NCBI GenBank assembly: GCA_030248135.1
Contig: JASANC010002013.1
Coordinates: 1 to 32,826 of the forward strand
DNA: 32,826 nt
Reading direction: 5' to 3'
Origin: Theristus sp. LFF4_11
Taxonomy: Eukaryota > Nematoda > Chromadorea > Monhysterida > Xyalidae
Shown here piece by piece: positions 1 to 9,304 of this stretch. The stretch's first letter is position 1, and each line of letters begins with the position of its first letter. The notes under the pieces were generated by a model. That model was not told the DNA's origin. It ran no database searches and worked only from the letters and a program-made list of their open reading frames with translations. The translations under genes and the position numbers were made by a program.

Positions 1-456
1 GTAAATGCACTTTCGCAGATTAAAACCGCAAATCTCTTTCACGTGGTACAGCTTGAAATGTTTCTGATAAAATTGATGAACTTTCTCTTCGCCGTGACAT
101 TATAAATTCGATACGGTTTCGTTAATGGATTAGGCTTCCGAACTTTTTGAATTTCACGTAATGTTGATTGTCACTTTTGAGTTTCCGTCATCGTTCAGAC
201 AGTTTTTCGCAAGCATTAATTACGTAAACGTTAATTAAATTGATAAATTGAATCCAGTTAAGTTTGACTCTTTCTTGTGCGCGCAGGAGTTTGAAATGGC
301 TTCTGTCCAACGTCCATCGTCTGAATCCGTTCGGTTTTCTCTTTGATCATGAGTTCTGGAACAACGATCCGAAAATTTTAGTCTTCGGTTCATTTCAGTT
401 TCAGTGACAACATTGCAGGTGCAAAAGTTTTTCGGAAACAGTGAATAGTTTCTCAG
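1..456. other. Left edge, no gene assigned
   Basis: AT-rich sequence. AG acceptor candidates lie at 287, 418 and 456. Only the one at 456 opens a frame that continues through the exons to its right. The stretch is probably intron or upstream sequence of the gene that follows; an exon after 287 is possible, but its 40-codon frame matches nothing I recognise. Confidence 0.4.
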
Positions 457-2334
457 AGCTGCGACGTCATTCTAATCGCGCGAAAAAAATCAATGAGCGT
501 GATTGTTTGCGTCGTGATTTCGCTGAACATTGTGCCGTTTGTGGTCGGTCTATTTCTGGTCACCCGGAGTGACGCGCTGCAAACGAGCATCGGCCTTGGT
601 CTGCTGGTCTGCTCGTTCGTCGTATCAGCCGGCATCGCAATACTGGCCTTGACGCGACCACGATTGCTGCCGAGTCGCTCGATTGTAACGCGAGCGTCAA
701 ACCGTGCGCGAAAAAGCAAGAAAGCGGCCGATGATAGGAAGGGTGAGCTGTGTTCTTCTTTTTTTGTCAGCAAGTTCTTCAGCCCTCTGAAAAGTGTAGT
801 TTTGTTTTGTGATCGACGCTACATCGTCAGAAAAGACTGCGCGAATGTTGAAACCGCTTCGACATAACCGTATTATGGGAATCAGAAAGAAAAGCGCGAC
901 TGATATGGTAGATTGGATTTGAAAAATATAATGAAAATAAGGTGAATTGTAATGCAGCACGAAAGATCTTTTCTGGAAAATGCAGAGCACAATGAATCCC
1001 GAATAAAGCCACAGGCAGTTGATGTATCTTTCTTGTTTCAGACAGCATCGTTTCTGCCAGTCATTTCATGCGACACATCTACGGAGTTCCGCTGATGAGA
1101 GAGGCATGTGTTCTCGTTTCTATTTGGTGTTGATGGTCTGAAACTCTGCTCAACTATTGATTTTCATCTCAATGGTCAACTCAACAAAAACCGGGAAGCA
1201 AACAATAAAAAAATGCGCGTTTTCCACATCTTGTAGGCGATGCGCTGCAGTATCGAAGAGTCGTTGCACAAGCAGAGCAGCATCACGTCCTCCGACTCAG
1301 CCAATCGCAGCAATCGCCACAGCCACCACAGGACGCCGTCGCCCTCTGATGCGCCTTCCATCGCGTCACTGTCCGCTTCTCATCGGCGACCGGCGTTCAG
1401 TCGCGCGCGGCGAGCAAGCATGCAGGCACACAGCTCGCTGACACTGCCTGCACACTACGCGCTCGGTTTGTCGTACGATTTCTTTCGTTCTTGAAAGACT
1501 CTACGGTTGATTTTTTTGTACAGTCTGTCTTGCTAATGTATGCAACTACAACTACTGTAGCTGATTGGTTGGTCATGGTAATTCTCAGCGCTGATTGGTT
1601 GATCATGAGTAATGCTCAGCGCTGATTGGTTGGTCATGACGTCATGTTGCACATATTTTCCAGATGGACTGTATTTTTGTAAAATAATAATCGCCGAGCT
1701 TCAATCGCAAACCGTACAGATGCCGAAGCGAGAATGGACCATCGATGGAGACCGATACCGTTGATCAGTCCGTTTCCGTTGCGAGAGGCGTCGTCGGGCA
1801 AACGTTCGCTATCGCCGTGCGCAACCGAACAAGGTTGCATAAACAGCAGGAATTTTTTTTGTGGAAATTTGCATCCGCGTAGATTTTGCGTTGCGCTTTA
1901 AACCAGATATTAACATATATCATGTGTAAACTATTTTTTTAATACGTATATGCTTACATCCACACGCAGCTATTCGCAAAATCTCGCGTTCACAAGAGAA
2001 TCTGACGCGAATGAATTGCATGCGCACCCGAACCGTCGACAATAAACTGTCGATCCCGGGGCACTACGTACGGCGTGTCAAGTCAGAGCGCTCGCCAATC
2101 AACTGCAAGCGCATCGCCGGGAGTCCGCAGAAACAGTTGGCGCCGCAAAACAGCATCATTCACCAGAAATCGCTGGACGAGTGTACAAGAACAAAGGCCT
2201 CCATGTGCACAAAACACAAGAGCACCGTATCTGCGGGTCTACCAGTTTTGATTACCACTGCCGACGCTGCAGGCTACGCAACAACTCACTGTCTCAAGAA
2301 ACAAGCACTCTCTAGAACGGTGTCGGAAAAATAG
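457..2334 (+). CDS. 3' part of a membrane-protein gene, possibly the end of a class C (GABA-B-like) GPCR
   Basis: Five exons join in phase: 457-742, 1042-1109, 1237-1465, 1720-1833 and 1970-2334 (354 codons including the stop). The donors and acceptors at these ends are GT and AG. The first exon encodes two hydrophobic spans, SVIVCVVISLNIVPFVVGLF and the span near GLGLLVCSFVVSAGIAIL, followed by TRPRLL. This layout resembles transmembrane helices 6 and 7 of GABA-B-type receptors, where a short loop separates the helices and a P-K/R-L motif follows. That family call is by eye and weak. The rest is a long hydrophilic Ser-, His- and Arg-rich tail, expected to be cytoplasmic. The first exon may be internal, so the gene probably begins left of the window; an in-frame ATG at 493 is the alternative start. 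Intron 3 carries a 30-bp tandem repeat just before the acceptor. Confidence 0.55.
1561..1640. repeat. 30-bp tandem repeat, 2.6 copies, intronic
   Basis: Units begin at 1561, 1591 and 1622 and share CTGATTGGTTGRTCATG followed by CTCAGCG. They lie in the intron between 1465 and 1720 of the membrane-protein gene. The CTGATTGGTTGGT core also occurs in the AATCAGCTGATT MITE family described below, so the tandem may derive from a MITE arm. Confidence 0.8.
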
Positions 2335-2512
2335 TAACAGCAGAAAAAAAACTGGAAGTACCTCCAGCACAAGCCATCAATTGTGATACTGTTTTGGAGA
2401 AAATTGTAACCATTATCCTACTTATTTGTCGGCACAATTGTCGATTATTTGTAAAGCATTGCTCTGTAAAAAAACGCGGTTGTTCTGCCGCGTGCATTTC
2501 GTTTGCCAAAAC

Positions 2513-2518
2513 AATAAA
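2513..2518 (+). terminator. Candidate poly(A) signal of the membrane-protein gene
   Basis: An AATAAA lies about 180 bases after the stop at 2334. It is the first clear match downstream, and a MITE begins about 20 bases later. Confidence 0.5.
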
Positions 2519-2532
2519 TGAAATTTGGTATG

Positions 2533-2763
2533 GCCTTTTTTTAAACGTGTCCCACTGAAATGACGTCATGTGCCACAAAACGTGCGCTTGTCGTTCACAG
2601 CAAACCAGACTATCCGTTTAGCCGATTTCTTCCCTTAAACAAATGGTGAATGTCGAATCAGTCACACCAAACTGAAATTTTAGTGCCTGTACTTTGACAA
2701 ACGGGCGTTTTTAAATAAAATGACGTCACGTTAGTCCGGACACGTTTGAATAAATCCACAATA
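2533..2763. mobile_element. MITE family A, copy 1 (TGACGTCA in both terminal repeats)
   Basis: About 230 bp. The ends are imperfect inverted repeats of about 40 bp containing CAAACGYGTCC and AAATGACGTCAT. It matches 5288-5520 and 15497-15728 in reverse orientation across its full length, and half of it at 11228-11301. There is no coding capacity. It lies between the two plus-strand genes. Confidence 0.85.
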
Positions 2764-2837
2764 TTTTGGTGCAAGAAAAAAAACATAGGAAAAAAGCAAA
2801 AGTTTGTGCTTGAAAGTGCGGAGAAGTCTGCAAAATA

Positions 2838-3775
2838 ATGGGCAATTCCAAATCCTGGTTCGCCGAACCTGAAAACAGCGATATTGAGGAAGACAATTTG
2901 ATGCACACGTTCACTGGTCAACCGAAGCAAGTGGAAGAAACCATGCAAAGACGCAAAGCTGGCAAGCGACAAAAGAGCAGTCATGACGCTCGAAAGCAGC
3001 CGAATCGAATGTCACCGGCAAAATCGTCCCTGAAGCAATCAAAGACACAACATGCAAGGGGTTTATTGCAATTGTTTGTCACGTTTTTTTGCTTCACGGA
3101 CACTTCTGTTTGTATGTCTGTTGCTGTTGTTATTGTTGTTGGGGATCTTAGGCGATGTTTTTACAAATGTGCTAACCCAGAAAGCATACAGAACGCCGTC
3201 GAGTAGGGTGCCCATGAAGTTTTCCCTGTCACTAAAGTGCCCATACACTTCTCGGCGGGGCTCGATCCCCCGAACGCACAGACAAGAGTCTAACGCGCTA
3301 CCACCAGGCCACGAGAGGTGACTGTAATGCAATGCAGCATAGCACCGATCAGAAGCGCGATGTGATCGATGTCGAAATGCCACAGTCGCTAGACGAGGTT
3401 TGAGGTGTAATAATGAAGCACGACAAGCAGCATTTTTCTGCACAAAAAAACTATGAAGCGTTTTTTTAGAACAAGAAAACTGCGAAAAATGACAGAAACG
3501 TCACGGTGTCAATGAAGGACACTGACAACTCTGCACCCACCACGCAAGTAGCCAGCGTTCCTAGTCTGAAAACGCAAGCAAGCGCCGAACTTGTGGCCGA
3601 TGAACTTGGAGAAGACAACGGTACTGTACAAAGACAAGAACGAAAGCAAACGATCGAATCATCAGCGATTTTGAATCTTGTGCCGAAAAATAATCAAGAT
3701 TTTCTTGAATGGATACTAAACGGAACTCTGGACGATCTTTGGCGTTGTGAGGAACTGTTGTTTCGCATTGCGTAG
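2838..3775 (+). CDS. Small hydrophilic protein with a myristoylation-type N-terminus
   Basis: Proposed exons are 2838-3060, 3318-3397 (or 3338-3397) and 3470-3775. The start ATG gives MGNSKSWF, which fits the N-myristoylation consensus (Gly2, Ser6), so membrane attachment is inferred. The rest is charged and disordered with a Lys/Arg/Ser/Gln-rich middle. The last exon ends in a short folded-looking stretch, FLEWILNGTLDDLW. Exon 3 has a good acceptor (TTTTTTTAG) and joins exon 2 in phase. The exon 1 to exon 2 join is less certain: the donor at 3061 leaves phase 1, which fits only if the acceptor is the AG at 3317, inside the end of a SINE copy. The standard CAG at 3337 would need phase 0. The family is unknown to me. 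Confidence 0.5.
3118..3321 (-). mobile_element. tRNA-derived SINE, copy 1
   Basis: Read on the minus strand it starts with a tRNA-like head: TGGCCTGGTGGTAGCGCG (A-box like), then GGATCGAGCCCC (B-box like). A body with GGCACCCTACTCGACGGCG and GGGTTAGC follows, then CATCGCC and a 3' tail of AAC repeats. Six copies with this body occur in the window. This one sits in the first intron of the small myristoylation-motif gene. Confidence 0.85.
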
Positions 3776-4570
3776 TTTTTGTAATGTCTGTGAAATGTTT
3801 TGTTAATGTTTGTATTGCCTGTCTGTTTGTAATCATTGGGCTGGCTTTCGACCTGTGTAACAAGCAAACAGTCTTGCCAGATCGTAAAAAATTGCCTCGT
3901 TCTTAGTGGGCAAAAAACGAAGAAAAACTTTTATTTTTCAAAACTTTAAAGCACACCAAAAACTGTTGTTGCATCTACATACAGTTATAATAATCCCTTG
4001 TTGAATGAATACAAGAATCAAGTTGATGAGATTAATAAATTAAACGAATTCGCAATTGGAACATTGCGACAAAATGTATCACATCAAGTGTAGCTGGAAT
4101 GGATCATATGGCGCTGCTGTCAGAGTTGACCGAAATGAAGGGTAAATGTGGAATGCAAGCTAAAGAAAACTAGTGGAAAGATTTTCAACAAGAAACAAAG
4201 AATCGTCAAGTGGATAAATAAATAAAACATTTTGCATGCATGGCAAAATATCAAATGGCATATCAACAAAAAGCACACAGTAAAAAAACCACAAACACAT
4301 CAATGACTAGACAACACACACAGCAAAACACAAAGAAACGCCATAACAAGTAAAACATATGAGATCAGATCTGCAATGTTCGGGGGAGTATTCACTCGGT
4401 TTCAATACTTATCTGAAAAACAATCAAAAAACGAAAGCAATAAAAACAAATATAAAAATCCACGACACATTTCTCAGTAACGTTTACCAAGACACAAGAC
4501 AAAAGGTAAAACACATTAACCAATAAATAGATTCCGAAGAAATTATGTTACGATTACGAATAGTTCAAGT
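3776..4570. other. Convergent 3' ends, no gene
   Basis: This AT-rich spacer separates the stop of the plus-strand small gene (3775) from the stop of the minus-strand zinc-finger gene (4571). AATAAA on the plus strand occurs at 4034-4039 and 4217-4226; its complement TTTATT, usable by the minus-strand gene, is at 3930-3935. If these are used, the two 3' UTRs overlap. I see no repeat and no coding frame worth calling. Confidence 0.5.
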
Positions 4571-7552
4571 TCACCCGGATGGCTGCTGCATCAGTTGCTG
4601 CGCGAACGCAGCCACCAGAATCTGTTCGATTTTGCCGATCCTCTCCGTGACGTTCTGCTCGAGCGACTCGACCCGTCGAATCAACGTCTCCTGGCGTGCG
4701 TGCAACAAATCGAGACGCGCCGACACGGACAACGCGGTGAGATTCGACTGTTGCTGCGTTTGACTGCCGCTGGTGCCGGTGGCGCTCAGGAAACTGTCGT
4801 CTGATGCTACTGAAAGAAGACAGCTGGTGTCAAACATTCTTACGATTACTTGTGCTCTTTCAATATCGAGACAAGTATCTATGCGTAAGTAAAGACGGAA
4901 ACACACGTCGCCGAATTACAATGCTGTTCATGCAGTTTTATCGGAGTTTCCTGCTTTTTCACGAAATAAAATGGACTGGAAACCCAAAATCACCCCATCG
5001 CCCCGGGGCACGTACACATTTGTCCCATTTTCGTGTCCGCTTGCTGGTTGTTCTTCTCCGCATGTTGCTGCAGCATCGCCAGCAACTCCGTCGCGCCGGT
5101 CGGATGCTTCGAGAAGTTCGCCACTGACTGCAGCAGGTTGTTAGCAGCGGTGTTCTTATTGCTGACGTTACGGTTACTGTTGCCGGCTTGCATTTCAGGC
5201 GAGCGTGTGCTGTGTGTCACCTGCACACAGAGGAGAATCCATCGAAAAGAGCAACGAGACGCTTGTCGTTGAGCTGTTTCTCCAAATTATTGTGGATTTA
5301 TTCAACTGTGTCCGGACTAAAATGACGTCATTTGCTTTAAAAACGCCCGTTTGTTGAAGTACAGGCACTAAAATGTCAGTTTGGTGTGACTGATTCGACA
5401 TTCACCATTTGTTTACGAGAAGAAATCGGCTGAACGGAAAGTCTGATTTGCTGTGAACGGCAAGCGCATGTGTGGCGGCACATGACGTCATTTCAGTGAG
5501 ACACTTTTGAAAAAAATAGGTCGCCACCTGTTGCTCAAAGTTGTGCTGCTGCTGCTGCTGCTGTGGCATCGGCTGTATCTCGCGTTGCACGGACTTCGCG
5601 AGGCACAGCTCCAGGTGCGACTCGAGCGCGCTGTCGACAAAGAACCGTCGACTGCAGATCGGGCAGACTTTCGTCTCGGTCGACAGTCGTTTGCGTTTGT
5701 TCACCATCGAGAGGCTGGACGTGGCGGGCGAGTGTGACGCGTGGCGACTGTTCCCAGCGCCACTGTTGTTGTTGTTGGTGGTGTTCTTTGGCGGGTAGTA
5801 ATTCGTCGAAACAGAGGTCGAGGAATGCAACGTTGATTGTTTGTGGTGTTGCGCGCGATTACCGCGACTGTTGCTGCCGCTGCCGCTGTTGTTGTTGCCG
5901 CTAACGGCGTCCTGCGTCGACCGCAACACGGACGCCATCGCGGCGGTCGTCGTCGAGTCGGGCGTTTTTGCGATCGGCGCCGCTGGACGCTTGTCTAAAA
6001 AAGGCAATTTGGTTCGTCATGCAAGCGCGCGATTTTTTGTAATGCCACCAAATTCAGAAGCATGAGCGGTAGTGTTGGACCGGTTGCCGAATTCTACCGA
6101 ATCAAAATTTAGTCAGAAAACCGAAACCGATCAACCCGACGAAACTCCTAACCCGCCCAACACCGTGGGCTAGACGATACAAAATTATGCAAAAAACACA
6201 GCAATTTAAGGGGCATTCATGAAACAGTATTAGCTATGTTTCAACACGGCTACGCGTCACAAAATACTACTTCATGAATGCACCGTTAGACATCAGCAAA
6301 CCTTTCTCAACAGAGCCGCGTTCATTTGCAGCGCACTCCTCCTCGGCGCCTTGCGAGCCGCTGGTCGGCTTCGGCAGCATACGTGCCTGCGGGCCAACCT
6401 GCGCCACATCAGCAGCGACCACCGCCTTCTCGCCTGTTCTCGTTTTCGTCACATGGAACGCCTGCAGGCGACGACTGCGCAGTCCGGCTAAACTCGGATC
6501 TCGCTGGAACTCCTGCTGGTGCGCGCGTTGCACGTGGTATTTTAAACTGCAACATTCCGTTGTGTGAGACTTGTGATATCGGTGCGAAGAGCCCCTTGAA
6601 GGGAATTCATGAAAAATCAGTATTTAGTGACCGCGGCTACGCGTCACAAAATACTAGTTCATGAATGCACCTATATGAAACGGTCATGCTAACCTGTTAC
6701 TCCAGATGAACTTTGCCGAACACCACTGACACGCCCACGGCCGCTTGTTCGAGTGGATTTTGCGGTGGTTGTACAGCGAACTGCGATACGACAGACATTT
6801 GCCGCAGTCCTGACAGCGGAACGGCCGCTGAACGCCATGTACGTTGTACCTAAATTAATTCCAAATATACATAAGATCATTCCAGAACACTTCTATTGAC
6901 AGTCGTTCGTCATGAGCGATGTATGAATGGTAAGATTTGATAAATATCAAAAAAGTTTCCAGGCGCAACAACACGCACATGTGCTCGACGTAGGTTTTCT
7001 CGAGCGGAAATTGACTGAGGCAAATGTGACACTGATTCCGCGCCAGTCGTCCCGTGCCGCCGCCGGCGGCATCGTTCGTCGACGTCACTTCGTCGCCCAT
7101 ATCATCCTCCTCCATCTCCTCCATCAGACGTTGCTCCTCCTCGGCGAAGTCGCCGTCATCGCCCATCAGCAGCTCATTGTCGCCCTCTTCCGGTTCCATC
7201 TCCACCACGACGCCGTCGCCTGAAATTGACGCTAAGGAGATTTGTGAAAAAGAGAGAGTTGAAAGGGTGGTGTGAAAAAAAACGGTGATTTGTGTGGATG
7301 CAACAAAAAACAACGAAAGTCGTCACCTTCCACGACGTGATTCAACTCAATGTCGTCACTGATGTCGTCGTCAGGCCCGTTCAGCTCGCCGCCCAGTGCC
7401 GGATTCCTCGACGGCACCATCGACGCCGACGTGGACAGATCGCCCATCGGTTCCGTTTTCACACGGCCACTAGCACTAGTGCTACTACTGCTGCTACTCG
7501 CTGCTCCCCCGCTATTGTAGTGCGTACCGCTGCTAGCAGCGCGCGTCTTCAT
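4571..7552 (-). CDS. C2H2/C2HC zinc-finger protein, probable transcription regulator
   Basis: Seven exons in transcript order: 7552-7327, 7219-6979, 6849-6694, 6546-6302, 5994-5528, 5220-5016 and 4809-4571. All phases match and give 592 residues. Three C2H2 fingers follow: C139/C142/H155/H160, C168/C171/H184/H188 and C196/C199/H212/H217. Fingers 1 and 3 are each split by an intron and are only complete after splicing, which strongly supports the model. A separate C2HC finger lies at C400/C403/H416/C420, preceded by the basic KRKR (nuclear localisation). Other features are a SUMO-type VKTE at 31-34, an acidic block after residue 80, Asn/Ser- and Gln-rich stretches, and a heptad-like coiled coil near 540-588. 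Exon 2 has two in-phase acceptors 12 bases apart (7219 or 7231). A TTTTACCCAG acceptor just upstream of the ATG suggests a 5' UTR intron or trans-splicing. The exact family is not recognised. Confidence 0.85.
4921..4972. repeat. Dispersed repeat shared with 30563-30616
   Basis: About 50 bases (ATGCTGTTCAT, then CAGTTTTATCGGAG and TTCCTGCTTTT) recur with a few substitutions in an intron of the SLC12A8-like gene. Here they lie in the last intron of the zinc-finger gene. Family and ends are unknown. Confidence 0.65.
5288..5520. mobile_element. MITE family A, copy 2
   Basis: Full-length copy inverted relative to the one at 2533-2763, in the intron between 5220 and 5528 of the zinc-finger gene. 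Both terminal repeats carry ATGACGTCAT. One end lies only eight bases from the donor of the exon ending at 5528. Confidence 0.85.
6209..6284. mobile_element. Hairpin MITE family B, copy 1
   Basis: Short near-palindrome bounded by GGGCATTCATGAA and TTCATGAATGC, with GTATTAG and GTCACAAAATAC in the inner arms. The same structure occurs at 6599-6671, 21104-21185 and 31937-32028. It sits 18 bases inside the intron that follows the exon 6302-6546. Confidence 0.85.
6599..6671. mobile_element. Hairpin MITE family B, copy 2
   Basis: Second copy next to the same zinc-finger exon, on its other side, between 6546 and 6694. It shares GGCTACGCGTCACAAAATAC with copy 1, in the same orientation. Confidence 0.85.
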
Positions 7553-7644
7553 GAATTCCGGACGACTGGGTAAAATCCGTACACTAATGTAACAACGGCA
7601 AGCCTGGGCGAACAGGCGAACTAGAATAATAACGGAGGCGGCTG

Positions 7645-7645
<1 letters not shown>

Positions 7646-7733
<88 letters not shown>
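7646..7733. repeat. (GTT)n microsatellite, about 29 units
   Basis: Uninterrupted GTT on the plus strand (AAC on the strand of the neighbouring zinc-finger gene), about 95 bases upstream of that gene's ATG. It may lie in the 5' UTR or promoter. The SINE family here has AAC-type tails, but no SINE body adjoins this tract. Confidence 0.95.
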
Positions 7734-7734
<1 letters not shown>

Positions 7735-8323
7735 CGCGTGTGTCGACCGATGGATCGAACTATACAACATCAGCGCACGTTGCCATGCCACAGCGAGACC
7801 GCGCGGTCCGAACAGTGCGCGCGTGCTGTGCCGTCGTATGCACACAGCGTAGAGCAACAGCAAATATACAGCGAGCGTATATGGCTGGCTAGAAGCGGGC
7901 ACACACGCGCACTGTGTGCGCTCCAGTTGTTGTATAATATTGTTCAGCACACAGCGAGAAACGCAAGTTTACGTAGTTATACTGTCGAAAATGGGGCGCC
8001 GGCGTGTTGTGTATAATGTTCGGGGGGCTGGCGCATGCAAACGGCAAATGGGAACACTGACGAATGGAATACAATGTTTCTGTGTGCGTGTGTCTGTGTG
8101 TATAGAACGACAGTGGAAAACGCACGTCGAGCAGCGCGTTTCGTATGTTCGGTTGCGCGTTTCGTGTGTGGACGTGAATATGGCACATGGACCACTATGC
8201 GGTGTGATGTGTGCTTGTGGCGCGCCACCACCATGCTGCTGCTATACATTCGATATGCTTTTCGTGTGTGTCGTCGTCGTCGCCGTAGACTCAGCGACGC
8301 GCGTATACATGCGAGTTATATTG

Positions 8324-8343
8324 TCTCTCTCTCTCTCTCTCTC
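8324..8343. repeat. (CT)10 tract
   Basis: Simple dinucleotide run inside the GT/CA-rich spacer. Confidence 0.9.
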
Positions 8344-8445
8344 GCTGGCCGTGTGTGTGTCTGTACGGTTGTGTACATGCTTTCAGCAATATATAACGAA
8401 TTGTATACACGCCCCGCTTCTCCATACACAGTAACGCAATCGTGT

Positions 8446-8467
8446 GTGTGTGTACATGTACACACAC
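8446..8467. repeat. 22-bp perfect alternating purine-pyrimidine palindrome
   Basis: Centred on CATG at 8456/8457. Eleven bases on each side are exactly complementary, built from GTGTGTGTAC and its mirror. It is capable of a cruciform or Z-DNA. Confidence 0.85.
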
Positions 8468-9073
8468 GGACACACCACGTGCTACAACACAGCACACTGC
8501 GCGAAAATCAATATGCAACTGCGCGGCGCCCGAAAGAATCGAACCAACCAGCCGTCCCGCACCGACAAGAACACGCACAAGCGGGGTGTATATGTGCTTT
8601 CGCATCGCGTCTGCGTTTGCTCTGTGTGCTGTGGTGCATAACACATAACACTCGTGTGTATGTACATAGCACACATGAAGCTGGCACATGAGCATTGTCA
8701 TCGAAGGTTGTATATAATGGCGCACGCACACGATCGTTACGACTCTCCACTCTGAACATTTCTCGTTTTCGACCATATATATCTTCGAGAAGCGCGCTTG
8801 CTTTGCAGAGCGCATTTACCAGCGTGTTTCAGCGCTGTACATGTGTGTACAAAAACGTTTGTATGCAAGTGGCCTACTTCGTGAGATGGTGTGTGCACAA
8901 GTGTTTTGCTGCCCGCCGGGTGTATATGTGCTTGTTTACGTCAATCAAACACACGCACACTGAAGCAGTTTCAGGCCTGTTATATGGGAATCGTTTTTAG
9001 CGTGTGCGCAGTTTGTGAAGCGCACAAGTTTTGCTTACATGGAAAGCTTTCCATCTGGTGTGTTATCGTGTCT

Positions 9074-9079
9074 TTTAAT
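9074..9079 (-). terminator. Candidate variant poly(A) signal of the large VWA gene
   Basis: ATTAAA on the minus strand about 225 bases after the stop at 9305. No AATAAA was seen nearer. Confidence 0.25.
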
Positions 9080-9304
9080 CTGACCACACGTTGTGATACG
9101 GACATGAAGAAGCAATTGAAATGTTCAAAAGTTTGTGAAAACTTGATAAATCTAGCGAGTAAGTATGATCCATGCTACAATGTGTATGTTGGTGCTTTTA
9201 AATGTTTGTTTTTTGTTAGTGCAATGTGCGGGTGTATATGCAGCGGTATCTGCTTCATGCACACTCGGAACAACGATACGTGTTTGCCTAAAGTCGCCGA
9301 ATCA

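Larger units (their letters stand above)
7553..9304. other. Gene-free spacer, GT/CA-rich
   Basis: It lies between the 5' end of the zinc-finger gene and the 3' end of the large VWA gene. It holds a (GTT) microsatellite, then about 1.2 kb dominated by GTGTG/CACAC and CATG motifs, a (CT) tract and a perfect palindrome. Long open frames exist on both strands (one of 218 codons at 8035-8691), but they are Cys/Val- and Arg-rich low-complexity translations on overlapping frames with no recognisable domain. I treat them as non-coding. It presumably contains the promoter of the zinc-finger gene. Confidence 0.6.

Noticed and set aside
1237..1465. Alternative frames in exon 3 of the left gene
   Set aside because: Only the Ser/His-rich frame joins both neighbours in phase through exon 1042-1109; the others hit stops or do not connect.
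5541..5904. Cys/Leu-rich plus-strand frames
   Set aside because: Antisense shadows of the Gln- and Asn/Ser-rich exon of the zinc-finger gene.
8035..8691. 218-codon plus-strand open frame, and overlapping long frames on both strands at 7916-8815
   Set aside because: Low-complexity translations of GT/CA repeats (Cys-Val and Arg runs), overlapping in several frames, with no domain, no splice logic and no start context.
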